The notes below the pieces were generated by a model, which was not told the origin of the DNA, made no database searches, and saw only the letters and a program-made list of their open reading frames with translations. A DNA stretch of 64,000 nt from contig NC_087062.1 of NCBI RefSeq assembly GCF_963678635.1, positions 40,976,672-41,040,671 of the forward strand. The letters are read 5' to 3'. Source of the stretch: Symsagittifera roscoffensis. Lineage: Eukaryota > Xenacoelomorpha > Acoela > Convolutidae. Both the position numbers and the translations under genes were made by a program. Position 1 is the stretch's first letter. Each line of letters opens with the position of its first letter. Of this stretch, positions 33,715-45,512 are shown one piece after another.

Positions 33715-35052
33715 TGCGAGAGCAAGTGACTTGTAATCGGGAACTAACTTTTTTTCCATAAACAACCCTTCTCACAAACTCTGCAGACATGCTCAATTTC
33801 ATAAAAACTCAAGTGACATTATCTCTTAGCTCAATTGATGTAGTATTTAGTTTTTCAAATATGTTTATTGAAAAATGTTGATTTTTTAGGATTTGTGGTT
33901 TTCTTCCTAATTTATATCGGCTCTGAGTTTCCGTTTTTTTCCCAAATGCAATGTCTTGCAAGCTTGTCATTTTATGCTCGTCATTCTAATTTTGATTCAA
34001 ACAGTTTTTACTATGATAGCAATTTGTTCTGTAGTTTGTAAACTTACCAACTTTATTTTATGTTATGTCGGCTTAGTCAACTTATGTTAGTCCCTGAAAG
34101 TGTCACTTCAGGGACTAACTTTTAAACAACTTTGCCTGTTTTAGTAGAAATGGGCCATACAATTTTGATACGCTTGGCTTGCGTAGCGTAGTGTCATATT
34201 ACATATCCATTTTTTCCACACTAAGTCGCAGAAAAAGGTGCTAATTATTTGATGACACCCTAGCATTTTTATATCTGGGTAACATTTGGCTTATGATATT
34301 AGAATTTTGTATCTGGTTTATTGCTGGCTAGTTTTTGTTTGATAAAAAACAGATAAGATGAAAATATATGGGAATTGATTTTTTTGTTTTTTTTTTCTGA
34401 GACATTAATGAAAATTTTTCATCTTTTTGCTAAGATTTAGTTTTTCTCGAAATTTAATTTCATCAATTTTCAAAAAAAATACCAATGCAGAGACCGGCTA
34501 CACTTCTGTGTGAATAGATATTGCGTTTGTCTTTGTTTACTTCACGGGCGTTCTATGAATTTCAAAAACTTTAGTAGAGGAATTTTTAACAATTATTTTT
34601 GAAATATTTTCATTTTCTCAGAAACTATCAAAACAAATCTGAGGTTCAGAATTCAATCAAAAGAGGTGAAAAAATTAATTCCTTTTCTCAAACACTGTCT
34701 GCCAAATCAGAAGTTAAGGGTCTTAATCGAAAAAAAAACAGATTGTGAATCTTCGTTGTCCAAATTTTAATGAAAAAATAGTCGACTTGAAAATTTACAA
34801 TTTTTGATACTGTACTAGTTTCTTTGGAAAATTTTTGGTCAACTCAAGTTTTTCTTCTCAAAATGAGGTTCAGTCAATGATTGTTAAATGTTCGTGATCT
34901 TTTGTAGATATATTTTTAAAAATTTTTAAAGTATTTGTATCAGCTTGATTTCTCAAAAGTCTGCTTCAAAAATTGCTTTTTTCGATTCAATATCTTGTAA
35001 TTGAATGTTTTAAACTCTATCGCAAATATTGCGAAACTCCGTTTCGCCTCAG
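33715..35052 (+). mobile_element. Candidate full-length family-3 repeat (~1.3 kb)
   Basis: It opens with 'gcgagagcaagtgacttgta', the sequence also found inverted at 16738 and diverged in the 4.7-kb satellite. It ends with the perfect hairpin GCGAAAC-TCC-GTTTCGC at 35031-35047 followed by 'ctcagtg'. The stem has compensating changes relative to 11643 and 50158. No protein is encoded. Whether the two ends belong to one element is inferred from order and spacing. Confidence 0.45.
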
Positions 35053-35235
35053 TGTAATGAGTTGCTTAAATAAAAATAGTGAGGATATATTTCGTAAGCT
35101 AATAATTCTAGTCCTAAAATTTTGGAATCATTGTTTTTTGTATGACCAACAATGTCTCGCTTTGGCAATATTTTTTTTCGAAATGTTCGCAATTACAGAA
35201 AATTTTCTTTAAAAAATAAGTAAACCGATGCTAAC

Positions 35236-35526
35236 CCATGGACGCCATTCTGCTTCCAGAAGACCTTCTCAACTCAGAATCAACTTCCATTCCCCTCGAT
35301 CCCCTTTGACTCGATCTCCTCCTCTCACTGCGGGCGATACCCTGAGATGTATGGACTCCTCTAAGTGTCTGGGAGCTACTCGTGATTCGACTCAGGGGGG
35401 ATGGAGGGTAGTTGCGGGAGTAGTGAGCCCGCGTCATGTAGCGGGCGTCCTGGTCTTCGTCCCCTTCGGCTCCGATTCCTCCTGAGAGACTCTGGACTGA
35501 GTTTTCCCTCGAGAAGTGGAACGGAC
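35236..35526 (-). CDS. KIF13B-like kinesin, Arg/Ser-rich tail exon
   Basis: Acceptor TTTTTAAAG and donor G|GTTAGC bound 291 bp, phase 1 at both ends. The peptide contains SVQSLSGGIGAEGDEDQDAR, then YPPSPLSR, then an Arg/Ser-rich end (RSERRRSSQRGSRG and ELRRSSGSR). This is a basic, Ser-rich, probably disordered segment with several RRxS-type sites. Base composition is clearly richer in G+C than the introns, which supports real coding. The 433-bp intron upstream is one of the few short ones in the gene. Confidence 0.72.
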
Positions 35527-35959
35527 CTTTAAAAACAAGAATATGGCAATTTTCAATGGTTTGTTTTACGAAAGAAATGTTATTTACTGCGAAAAAATCA
35601 CCACAAAAATTTTTGAGTGTCATAAACTTTTTTTGTGTTCAGTTTTGATAAATTAAACTTTTGCGCTAAAAATTAAAAAAAAATGTATAAAAAGAACTTG
35701 TTTCAAAAAATTGGAACTCAAATTTTTCATGAAAAGTTAAATTAATGAACTAAAAAACGGTTCTTAAATTGACGACTTGTTATTTATTACTCGGGTCTTG
35801 AATTCAATTTTGGCTGAAATGTCTGTGGTTGAGTTGTCTGCATACTTTTAATGAAAATGTCTGAACTTTATTTCGACCGAACTGTCTTTGGAAGCGTTGA
35901 CATGTTCTATTGACAAAAAATAGTTATTTAAATCCACCACATAGCAAAGTAAAGCATAC

Positions 35960-36190
35960 CATTTCTGCCATTGTACCCGTAAGATGTACTCCGCCTCATA
36001 GCTGACTGACTTGAAGAGTGTCTCCTGCTTGACATCATGCCCCCCATGCCTGGCCTGTATGACATGTAGGGGGAGGAGTACATGTCCTCCATGCCCCCAG
36101 GAAGCAGTTGGTGCTGCGGCTGCTGGTTGTTCATCACAAGGGAGGTCAAGGAGGTGGCACTGCTGCAGGGACTCCACATTGGACTGTTTT
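35960..36190 (-). CDS. KIF13B-like kinesin, Met/Gln/Ser-rich tail exon
   Basis: Acceptor CTGTAATCAG and donor AATG|GTATGC bound 231 bp, phase 1 at both ends. The preferred frame reads SLVMNNQQPQHQLLPGGMED, then MYSSPYMSYRPGMGG and HSSSQSAMRRSTSYGYNG. A nearby alternative AG at 36184 would change the start by seven bases and break the phase with 39058, so the longer form is chosen. It is a low-complexity, probably disordered tail segment with no recognised domain. A different frame is also open here but joins neither neighbour. Confidence 0.7.
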
Positions 36191-36278
36191 CTGATTACAG
36201 CAACAAAAAAAAGTTGTGGTTTCTTGTGAAATTATTAGATCATAAAAACTTAGTTGTAACGAGAAAATTGCCTTTTAT

Positions 36279-37584
36279 TGTTCAGACCATTGAAAAAAAC
36301 ATGTGGAGAAATTTGTATTCGGGTGTGTTCTAGTTTTTTTCTTTTTTTGTTCTTTTTGTTTTCCAGGCAAAATCAGGTACCACCCAAAATAATCATCGGA
36401 CTGGGTTGAATGATAATATGTTAAAGCCTTTCCAGTCGTGATTCGAATGACACTGAAGCATTTTGAAAAAACTTTTTCAGTGTCGAGAAAAACTAATTGA
36501 AAATTTTGATTTTTGGTCCAATTTCAAGCTAATAAGGTGGAGGCTATGCAGTCTTACAAAAGCTTATTTAATGCTAAGTTTAAGTCGTGAAAACTTAGTT
36601 TTATTTGGGTGAAGTTCGTTTTTGGATTAAGTTCAAAAAAAGTCCCGGCATTGCGAAAAGCAGTTTTAAAATTTTTGATTTGTAGTCAAAATTCACGCAA
36701 ACAATGCCAGCGAGCAAGTTTACAATAGCTTACTTTGCGTTAATTAGGCCATTAAAACTTAGTTTAACTGGACTAAACTCAGGTTTTGAAGTTTTTTATT
36801 TCCAATTTTGGAATCAAAAACTTCAAAAACCAAAAATAACTGCAAAAAAATTTGAAAAAAAAAACTGTAGAAAATTTTTGGAATTTTCTTAACAATTTCT
36901 TTTTGTTGTTCTGGTCACTTGTTTTAAAAAACTGTGTTCCAATTAGCCTATTTTACCAGAAAAAAACAAGACTAAACTGAAAAAAAAATGTATTTCATCA
37001 GTACTATGTTTTTTTTTGTTTTTGGAGCAAAACCAAGTACCACAAGTCATTATCGGAGTGGCTTGAGTGATATATCATTTTAAACCCCTTTCAGTAGTGA
37101 TTCGAACTACATTAAAAAAATTTCAAAAAGTTGTCCCAGCATCGAGAAAAATAGGTTTAAAATTTTGATTTTTAGTCTAAACTCGAGCAAATAATGCGAG
37201 CGAACAGGCTTGCCATAGCTAATTTTTGCCTAATGTAGGCTATGAAACTTAACATAACTCAAATAAGAATGTTTTTGGAGTTTTTTTTAGCGCAATTTGG
37301 GAATTAAAAACGTCTAAATTTCAAAAAAGAACATCAGCAAAGAAACTTTGATGCATTTTTTTGAACTTTTTTCAATACTTTTTTTGTTGTTTTCTTAGTC
37401 GTTTTTCTTCAAAACTGTTGTCAATTTGCGTTTTTTACTATGACTGTTAAATATATTTAAGTTCCAGTTTTTCGTTTAGATCCTTTTATCACACGCCGAA
37501 GAAACGAAGTTTGTAAAAAAAAGTTGTTTTTTAGACTATGGTCTGAACATTCTCTGCTACTTGCACAATAATTGGCTACCCTTC
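36279..37584 (+). mobile_element. HINE-like family 2, two tandem copies
   Basis: It starts TGTTCAGACC at 36279 with 'gtattcgggtgtgtt' and 'cagtcgtgattcgaa'. A second internal part begins near 36975 ('cggagtggcttgagtgata'). The block ends with GGTCTGAACATT and a mutated hairpin (CTCTGCTACTTGCACA) near 37550-37566. It has more substitutions than 28416-29466, hence is older. Confidence 0.55.
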
Positions 37585-39057
37585 TTTTTATTACAAAAAA
37601 AGTTCAAAAATTTTTTAAAAAGTTCAATCAGGTCAATTTATTATTATTTTATACCAGCACCATTTATTTGTCATAAGAAAATTGATTTTTAATTTCACAC
37701 CAATTTTTATATTACCATTTTGAAATTGTATCAACTCTTTGTGCCTTTTTTTGTTGCTGATTGATTCACATTGAGCTGTTTACTGATGAAGAAAAAGTAG
37801 CTAAAATTATATCAAGAACCGGCGAGGTGTGAAGCTCTTTTTTAATGCAAAAGTTTTATCAGTTCGCAATTTTTTTTTGCATTGCTGAACAAGAATAACC
37901 AGTTGCACTGCAAAAAGCGTAGAAAGAGAGACCTGGGTCATTTTTTCAGATAAAACTATTTTAGAAACTTTAAGAAAAATTATTGCATAAATCAATTTTT
38001 TCTCGACACTATTTTTTGAAGTATTTCATTACACATCGAATCACGATTGAAGTGGCTTAATTTGACATATCACTCGACCCATCTGCATGTTTTTGTAGCA
38101 CTTCATTTTGCGTGGCACAAAAACACGCCTGATTTCATAATACCTCCTCACCTTCGCTGATCGGAGACAAAAGCGCGATACCCTGGTGTACAATTTAGAT
38201 CTCTTTTACTATTTCCTTCTTTTTGTAAGGGGGGATTCGTTACTATAGGTACAATACTCACATATGCTTAATCGTTGAATTAGTTCATTATAGGGTTGAG
38301 GGTGGCAATTGGTAAGGTACCAAAGGGGGAATGGTTGAAGAGATCCTACAATTTTCTTAACAAAAAACAATTGGCCATTAAATGAGTCAAATTAGATACT
38401 TTAAAATATATTTAAAAAAATTTAAGATGCAAAATCTTTTTTCAATTCAGGCCAATTTTCGATTATAAATACCGTGATATTATAATTTTATGCGCCATCT
38501 TATACAATTTTGCTAGCGTCATCTCTTTTTTATCGTCATATACCATTTTTAACCGTCGACTGATAGCGGAAGGATGACTCTACAGAGATGTTTTTTGATT
38601 GTAATTAACTTCAAAGAAAGTTTTCACTTAATTAGCTGTTCAATATTCATATTCGCGCAACCAAAAAAAAACAAGCCTCCAGGAGATGCCCTGAACCACA
38701 TTTGCATGGAAAAGAATCATCGAACCTTACCAAAACAAAAAATCAGAACTTACCGCCGTAAAATCGCATCTGTAAACACATTCACACAACAATGACAACT
38801 TTTAAAGCTTTTAGAGCTCAAACCATAACCTGAAGCTATTGCAAAGTGATCAATTAGCAACAACATCAAGCGTTTAATTTCACCCCACAAGACATCCCTT
38901 GAGGCAAGTTTCGAAAACGGTAGAGAGACAAAGTTGTGAAAAAGTCAGTTTCTAAAAATAAACATCCCGCACTGACAACTCGAAGTTACCATATTTAGTC
39001 ATTCTCGTTACGATCATCTACAAAACACATGACGTCATTGGGGTGACCTTGAAATAC
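37585..39057. other. Intronic DNA between tail exons
   Basis: A short inverted family-2 fragment lies at about 38030-38095 ('aatcacgattgaagtggc', 'atatcactcgaccca'). An exon-like minus-strand stretch ending at a GAAG|GTGAGG donor (38158-38150) cannot be joined in phase and was not called. No other gene signal was seen. Confidence 0.4.
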
Positions 39058-39391
39058 CTATGCAATCTTCTGATTTTGAGCTAGATCCCGAGCCGACTTT
39101 TGAGTTTTTGCGACTGCGGCGATTCGTAGTAGTCAGAAACATCGAGTGCCGTCGCTCATAAAGAGTCGACAGTTTGTTGTTGTTCCGAGGATCCGAGAAA
39201 CTTCGATGCGTAATTCTACCGACGGTGTTGTTAGATTGTAGAAAAGAATCAGGAGAGACCTGGCTTGAAGATGATTGCTGGAATGTTCTAGAAGAATCTG
39301 GAACACTGTTGAGACTGAATGTCGAAGAAGACATACTTTGTTCGGCCATGATTGCCATGAGAGGGGTCACAGAACCACGCCTCACATATTG
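39058..39391 (-). CDS. KIF13B-like kinesin, Ser-rich tail exon
   Basis: A pyrimidine-rich acceptor ending TTTGATATAG and an ATAG|GTATTT donor bound 334 bp, phase 0 in and phase 1 out. The peptide begins QYVRRGSVTPLMAIMAEQSM, then SSSTFSLNSVPDSSRTF, later RITHRSFSDPRNNNKL and RRSRKNSKVGSGSSSKSEDC. The RRGSVTP and RSFSDP motifs resemble 14-3-3 or proline-directed phosphosites, as expected in kinesin-3 tails. That reading is by motif only. It joins in frame to 36190-35960 downstream and to 51825-51766 upstream. Confidence 0.72.
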
Positions 39392-40785
39392 CTATATCAA
39401 ATGAACAATGAAAAATTTGACTTAGAATGAATAGAGGAAAATCTAAAAAACAATGCTGTCTTTTTACTGCAAACAGACGGTTGAGACAAATCCTGAACCA
39501 AAACTAATATGAACTTGAAATACATTTTGGGATTCTTCTATTAAAAACTGATCCGCGGTAGAGAAAATTCGGCCAAACTTCAGCCTTTTACTTCTCGTCG
39601 AAACATCATGGAACCAATTCTGTTTACTTATAACATAGATCGAAATTATTTTTCACAGAAAGTTTCTGGAGATCCCCCGCCCCTCTGCGAACACTCGAGA
39701 TACGTTTCTTGAATACTCAAAACGCGACAGAAAATGATTATTCATCTCAAATGTAACAAATGAAAATTTCACAGTAAAAATTGTATTTCTTCTAACGGTA
39801 AGCTCAGTTTATTTATTTGATCTAATCAGATCTCAAACAATAATCTGGTATGCAATCACATCATTTGTGTTTTTTGGACTGAATGCGATGGAATGTGATT
39901 GTTGAGTTAGCTTGAGTAAAAGGTTTCTAAGCAGGAACATTTGAAGTCTGCGGTCTGGTCGCAAGAAAATCCTGGGCAGCTTTGAAAAAAAAACAGTTTC
40001 GAATCATCGAAGTGTCCAACTTATCAGTTTGAAATATACAAATAAATTGTCCAAATAGTTTTCTGATGAAAAGGACCAAATTTAACAAGTTTAAAAGGTA
40101 TAAGAGCCAATCATGTCATGTCCTATTGATCCATTTGATAGTAGTTTACAGTACCGATTGTGCCATAGGCCATATAGAAACCGGTGTAACAAAGGCTCGC
40201 GAGGGGGGGGGGGGGAGAGGATTGTCATTATAATTAAAACTTTTCTCTATTTCTTTTGATCAAGCTTTCTACTAAAACGCCATAATAGCTTATTCAACTC
40301 AAACTTTCAGCGCGCCGAGGACACACTTCTGATCGCGTTTTTTTCGGCGCGGGCTTTTCCCTCAAATTTAATGTATATTGGCGTCAAAGGTGTCTTTAAA
40401 AACAATTTAGACTTGGTTGGTCAAAAATGGAAGGATCGTGAACTAATACTAAAGGAGGGATCCTTTGGGTGGCCATGGAGTCGTAGTGGTGGGACAGATG
40501 TTGGCAAGGCGAGCGGGTGGACCCCAAAATAGCCCCTAATTTGATCTAACAGAAAATTTTGATACTATTTTTTTTGCTTCAAAAAGTGGAACTCATATTT
40601 GTTCTTGCACTGATTTTTATTTTTCGGAAATTTATATTTTTATTATTGGTGAAAGTGAAAGTACCGATATCATGATTATCGCAATAGAAGCGCATTTCAT
40701 TTAAGTTTTTCACGCTTTACCGCTATTTAGGCCGAACAAACTGACATTTTTTAACTCTACCTGAACAACAACAAATTATTCGTTT
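39392..40785. other. Intronic DNA with a diverged MITE
   Basis: At about 40200-40550 there is an old copy of the hAT MITE: a G-run, 'cggcgcgggctttt', 'atattggcgtcaaaggtg' and 'ggatcctttgggtggcc'. No coding exon was recognised. Confidence 0.45.
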
Positions 40786-40861
40786 TGTCCCGACCTCTGA
40801 AAGTGTGTAGCTATTTTGTCTTCGGGAGTGTTATAGTTTTTTTTTAAATCTTGTTTGTAAC

Positions 40862-41295
40862 CAGGGGCGGATCTAAGATTTTTCTTTACGGATTTTCAAA
40901 AAAAAATCGAAAATTTTGACGACTTTTTTTTTTTTTAGGTCGACCAAATTGATTTTTCGAGCTCTCCCAAAGCACTGTTTTGCCCCTATTTAGGCAAAAT
41001 TTTCTGCGCCGCAGGCAAATTTTTGAAAAAAAACAGTCAAAAAAGCCGTTTTTGGGCACCTTTTGAAAAATTTTGACAAAAAAAATTGTGTTTTTTTTGG
41101 CGCGCGCTCCCCCTCAAAGTTAGTATATATTGGCGCCAAAGGCGCCTTTAGAAAAATTTTAAGGTCGGTTGGCCAAAAATTGATTTTTGAAAAAGTATCA
41201 AAGGGGGGACCCTTTGGGTCGGCAGGGGGTCGAATCCCTGAGGGGAAAGCGTCCGCCCCCCCCCCCCTCCCCGCCCCCCCCTAAATCCGCCCCTG
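40862..41295. mobile_element. hAT-superfamily MITE (434 bp) with 8-bp TSD
   Basis: The left end CAGGGGCGGATCTAA and the right end TAAATCCGCCCCTG are inverted repeats. They are flanked by the exact duplication TTTGTAAC at 40854-40861 and 41296-41303. An 8-bp duplication and a CAGGGGCGG-type terminus are typical of hAT transposons. There is no transposase, so it is non-autonomous. It contains internal GGCGCC palindromes and C-runs. Confidence 0.9.
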
Positions 41296-41346
41296 TTTGT
41301 AACACAATTAATCATCGGAATGGGTCGAGTGAAATATTATATTGAG

Positions 41347-41679
41347 CAGGCGCGGATGTAGGATTTTCTCGAGGGGGCGCGATTTCCGAAAAATTTTCCA
41401 ATAATTCCTTTTAAAGACACCAGTTTGACCAAATTTTCTGCACCGCAGGCAAAATTTTGAAAAAAGCGTTTCTGGGCCTTTTTGGAAAATTCAGACCAAA
41501 AAGTTGCGTTTTTTCGGCGCGCGCTTCCCCCTAAAAAATTAGTATAATCTGACGCCGAAGGGTCCATCAGCCAAAGTTGAAGATCTGAAAATAGTACAAA
41601 GGGGGACCCTTTGGGTCGGCAGGGGGTCGGATTCCTGAAGGGCGGAAGCGTCCGCCCCTCCCTCAAATACCCGCTGGTG
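41347..41679. mobile_element. hAT-superfamily MITE (333 bp) with 8-bp TSD
   Basis: It is related to the neighbouring MITE ('gggggaccctttgggtcggc', 'tcggcgcgcgcttccccct'). It is flanked by the exact duplication ATATTGAG at 41339-41346 and 41680-41687. The ends CAGGCGCGGATG and CCCGCTGGTG are weakly inverted. It inserted independently into the same family-2 element. Confidence 0.85.
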
Positions 41680-41740
41680 ATATTGAGGCCCTTTCAGTAG
41701 TGATTTGAAAGTCCATATCTAGGATAAGCTTTTATTGGGG

Positions 41741-42809
41741 CTGTGAAAAATTAGTTTTACTGCATTAAAGTTGGTATTCGAAATTTCTTTTGGCGGATTT
41801 AGGGAATAAAAAATTAAAACATTTTATTTTTTTGAAACAAAAAACTTAAAAAAAACACGCTCTCGTCCCATCTGTTGGTCATATAAGCCATTTGAGGCAC
41901 TTTTTCTTAAATAAAAAGAATTTTCTGGCTCGTTCTCCTCTTAGATTCAGTGCAAAAAAGACCAAAAAAAGGTTGCGTTTTATTAATACCCCAGAAATAA
42001 GGAATTTTGTCATTTACATTTATTTGAAAGTAAATGATAGCCAAAATTTCTTGCAACCACTTCAACTTGGTCTCTGATTGATTAACTGGCACTTTATTTG
42101 ATAACCGCGCAGAAATTTTCCACAAATTTGTTTTTTATATTTCATTATATTAAAATTTTGGAACTTTGACCTGAAAAAAAAACAAAAATGACCTTGACCC
42201 AATTTCGGCAAAGTTTCAGCGCATAACTGTAGGATTGGTCAGCCAAAAGTGCAAGGCGTAAATTAGTATTAGAAGAAGGACTTTTTGGGTAACCAGAGGG
42301 TCAAATCTCTGAGGAAGGAGCGGGGAAGGGTTGTTTGCACAAACTTAGTAGTGTAAATCAGAAAATGCTTCTGCAAGGCCTATCTAACTAGTGAAGAGGC
42401 TAATTTCAGGAGGCAGTTTTCAAAACTTTTGCCTTTTTGCCACATAAAACCTAAATACAAATAAATTTTCTTTTCCTTGTAATTATTTCAAATGCTTGTT
42501 TGTCGCATGAATGAATATTGCATATTCTGGTTGATAGTCATTAGTTTTCTTTTTTGACCAATTTTTATGTTGTTATAGCAAAGTCACGAAATATTGATAT
42601 GAAACAAACTCAGAGAAAAGATACTTTTATATTAGTTTGCCAGGGTTTCAGTGTCAATTGATTTTTTGACTGATTATTTTCATCGGTCAAGCGAACGATG
42701 GCTTTTCTGCCAGCAACAGCATTCTGAAATTTTTGCAGAGCTAACTCAATTCTATTCAGGCCATTCAAAAAGCCTTTTTATTGTTTTTGCCTTAATCAGA
42801 TATGAGCTC
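41741..42809. other. A+T-rich intronic DNA with a MITE fragment
   Basis: A MITE fragment at 42200-42330 ('aggattggtcagccaaaagt', 'ggactttttgggtaacc') is all that is recognised. Confidence 0.4.
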
Positions 42810-42981
42810 TAATAAAATATTCTATTAATCTATGTAGATATGTACAGCTGATGTACAATTACTTAAAAGAATAAACTAGAACTAACACACAGTGATCGAC
42901 CGATGGTCGATTCATGCAACGTTAACTGGTATCTTATCAATACCGCAGGTCTTAAAGATAGTCATAAAACAAATCACAACA
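42810..42981 (-). repeat. 3' LTR of the gypsy element
   Basis: On the minus strand it begins TGTTGTGATTTG and ends TTTATTA. A purine-rich tract, GGTGGGAAA, lies just upstream (42982-42990) as the plus-strand primer. It is 172 bp. The 5' LTR is 43 bp longer because of one internal indel. Confidence 0.85.
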
Positions 42982-43310
42982 TTTCCCACCGGAAAAATTT
43001 TAAAACTACAGATTAACTAAAACTATTTCTACATTCACCCATTTCCCCCTTCAAAGTAGGAACAAAAATTACAAACTACGCCATTAACGAGTGATAGAAC
43101 AGCTAGCAAAATGGAGCCTACAAATGAAATTTGGAAAGTATAAATGTACAAAGGGTGGACATACAGAATTTACAGGTGTGCCATTGATAAACCAAATAAA
43201 ACAAGACAAAACTAAACTACAAGATGTACATTTAACTTGTAAGAAAATTATCTACATTAACGAAGGTAAGTTAGGATAAATACTGTAAAAATTGAAAATT
43301 TTTAGCAGTT

Positions 43311-44241
43311 TTACTTGAATTTTGCATCAAAATCGTCTAGTCTTTGTTTTAGGTCTGGATCGATTGTCGACGAAATATCACTGTTTCCTTCTATATCCTC
43401 GGATGTGGCGTCTGTTGTAGGACGGGGAGGATAAGAGGATCTGAAGGATGTATTGGACAAAATGGTCTGAATCGGGGTGTGTCTGGCTCGTCCCAATGGG
43501 ATAGAGAGACTTCTGAAGATACCTCGTTACTGAAGGTAACGAGGGTGGTTTTTGAAGTTACCTCTGCGAGTGGCGTTAGGAAGTCCGATGATGAAGTGAC
43601 GGTGAAAGTTGCCCTCGGGGAATTAGGTTTTTCGTCCTGTAATGTAGTCACTTCAGTGATCGGGTCTTCCATTTCGAGAACGATGTCAATTTATCTTTGT
43701 TCGCCAAAGAATTTCGGGGGTTCCACATTTCTGCGAGGTCTAGATGGCCCTGATTGGTGCCTCACTGGAGAAAGTTTTTCAGGGGTACTTTCCATCAGAA
43801 TTGGTTTTTTTCGGAGCGCTCTCTCGTCGCTGCATCTGGCGCCTCCACGACTGCGGGTTGTTCTTTGTTCTGTGGATCCAGTGTGGTTAGGCGTCGTAGA
43901 ATAAGTGTGATCGTCACCAGTAAAACTTAACTCATGGTTAGATCCCGAGTCGGCTCGTTGGGCAAGCGGTACATTATTGTTTGTCATATCGTCGAAATAG
44001 TCGTCTATTATTCCATCCCAAGAGTTTAAGTTTAAAGATGACAAGAAACCTGAGGTGTTTCGCGAAAGATCGTTGTGTCTGTCGACGGTCCAGAAAATTG
44101 GGTAAGTATATCCGCCCTTGAAGTGCCCTGCCCTACCTGGGTTTGGTCTCTCCCAATAGTCTTCTTCGGTGGAGATAGTTCCCACTTTCCTGCTAAACTC
44201 GAAGGTACAGTTAGCTTTTGCCCAATAGGTGGCTGGTTCAC
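43311..44241 (-). pseudogene. Gypsy polyprotein C-terminal tail (broken)
   Basis: Three overlapping minus-strand frames cover the end of the polyprotein with frameshifts between them. The first has a short KWELSPPKK stretch, probably the end of the integrase C-terminal part. The next has a basic RPRRNVEPPKFFG motif like the R-x-x-R-x-x-PP-x-x-x tails of gypsy integrases. The last is a Ser/Thr/Pro-rich, proline-ended tail that stops at 43311. The plus-strand frame at 43479-43904 is a shadow. Confidence 0.6.
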
Positions 44242-44672
44242 AAAAATTTTTTGGGAACGGGAAGTAGTTTCCTTTTGATCCGATTTCCGTAAAGTTTGGC
44301 CGTTATCAAGCGTTATCGTGTGCTCAGATGAGTCGATGACATCCTCCTTTACTAGATTAAAAGAAGGTTTACCGTTTTTTTTGTTGGCCGCCCTTCAATA
44401 ATATTTACCTCCAGAGACTAATTTCTTCATCGATCTGGAGCTTTGTCCGGTTTGTGTGCTTCTGGTACGTGAGTCCTCGAGTTTGCGAGAGCTAGCGGCA
44501 GGTTGTCTTCAGAGTCAGATTGTGTATCCATGTCAGCGTCCAAATAGCCCCGTCTTCCGCACCGTCACGTAATTCTCAACTTCTGGTCCAATGGCCAGAT
44601 AAGTTTAACTTTCCTTTATCTAAACGGTTATCAAGTGAAATCAGATTTATCCATCTGGTGTCAGCCGTTCTG

Positions 44673-45512
44673 TTAAAAAGTTTTTCGAAAGGAGTACAAC
44701 CGATTGAAATTTGATTTTGTAATTCTGAGGTTCCAAATAACTTTTTTGATCGAAGAATTTAAAGAAGGTTTTGGTAAATCGAATGACATGGCTAATAATT
44801 TAGACTTTACAATATATACAAGTCTTTCCACGAGCCCATTAGATATATGATCACCAACTGTACAATAAAGGTATTTGATGTTAGAATTTTCACAGAGGAT
44901 TTGAAATCGTGTGATAAAAAACACGGCCCATGGTCTACTCTAATCTTCCTTGGAAATCCGTGGAGCTGACAATAATCGTTTAAAAATGAGATAACAGAGT
45001 TTGATGTGGTATTGTTGACAACTTTCGCCGATGGAAATTTAGTAACAACGGTCGATGCACAGGAGAATATGTTTTTTTTGTTTCCCAAAAAATTCCAAAG
45101 AACCTGCGATGTTCATGTTTATTTCCTTGTTCGGGAAAGACAACGTGGGTAGTTTTGTAGTATGGTCCGTACCAAGTAGAATTTTGAGGTTCTTACCAGC
45201 TTTCAGGCTTTGGTTACATGACTTCCCGTGATGGTATAACTCTCGGTAGATATGGGCCCACCACATGTATTCAGCTAAGAACTTCATCCCAAATTGGCCT
45301 GGATGAGTCTCATGAAGTATTGAGCTGAAAGATCCCCTGATGTTTGCTGGTACGACTAACTTTTTTTCCAAGAATAATAGATCGTCTTTCACGTGAAGGT
45401 CCTTTTCGCAATTCTTCATGTAGCTTCCATGAATGTCCATTGGTCGTCCGGCTTCTACAAAGTCGATTATGTCGCAAATCACTTTGTCCTCTCTCGTCAT
45501 TAACTGGAGCAA
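44673..45512 (-). pseudogene. Gypsy integrase (frameshifted)
   Basis: The minus strand reads an integrase. There is a zinc-binding region (LHETHPGQFGM, then WWAHIYREL) whose final cysteine pair is C-x-x-S instead of C-x-x-C, followed by LKAGKNLK. The core follows, with a first acidic residue in LLCIDRC, a second in GFPRKIRVDHGPCF and the catalytic glutamate in NGLVERL. These lie in three different frames, so at least two frameshifts separate them. Confidence 0.85.

Larger units (their letters stand above)
40786..41740 (+). mobile_element. HINE-like family 2 copy split by two hAT MITEs
   Basis: The parts TGTCCCGACC at 40786, 'gtcttcgggagtgttatag', 'aatcatcggaatgggtcgag' (41306-41331) and 'ccctttcagtagtgatttg' (41690) line up with the continuous family-2 copies at 28416 and 36279. 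The two interruptions at 40862-41295 and 41347-41679 are hAT MITEs, each with an exact 8-bp target duplication. The order of events is clear: family 2 first, then the MITEs. The 3' end is not clear. Confidence 0.7.

Noticed and set aside
35848..36177. A 109-codon minus-strand frame over the tail exon
   Set aside because: It cannot be joined in phase to either neighbour and becomes intronic after 35960. The other frame fits both splice junctions.
38150..38215. Exon-like minus-strand stretch ending in GAAG|GTGAGG
   Set aside because: No acceptor gives a phase matching the exons at 39058 and 36190, which already join in phase without it.
43479..43904. A 141-codon plus-strand frame
   Set aside because: It is antisense shadow of the gypsy polyprotein C-terminal tail.
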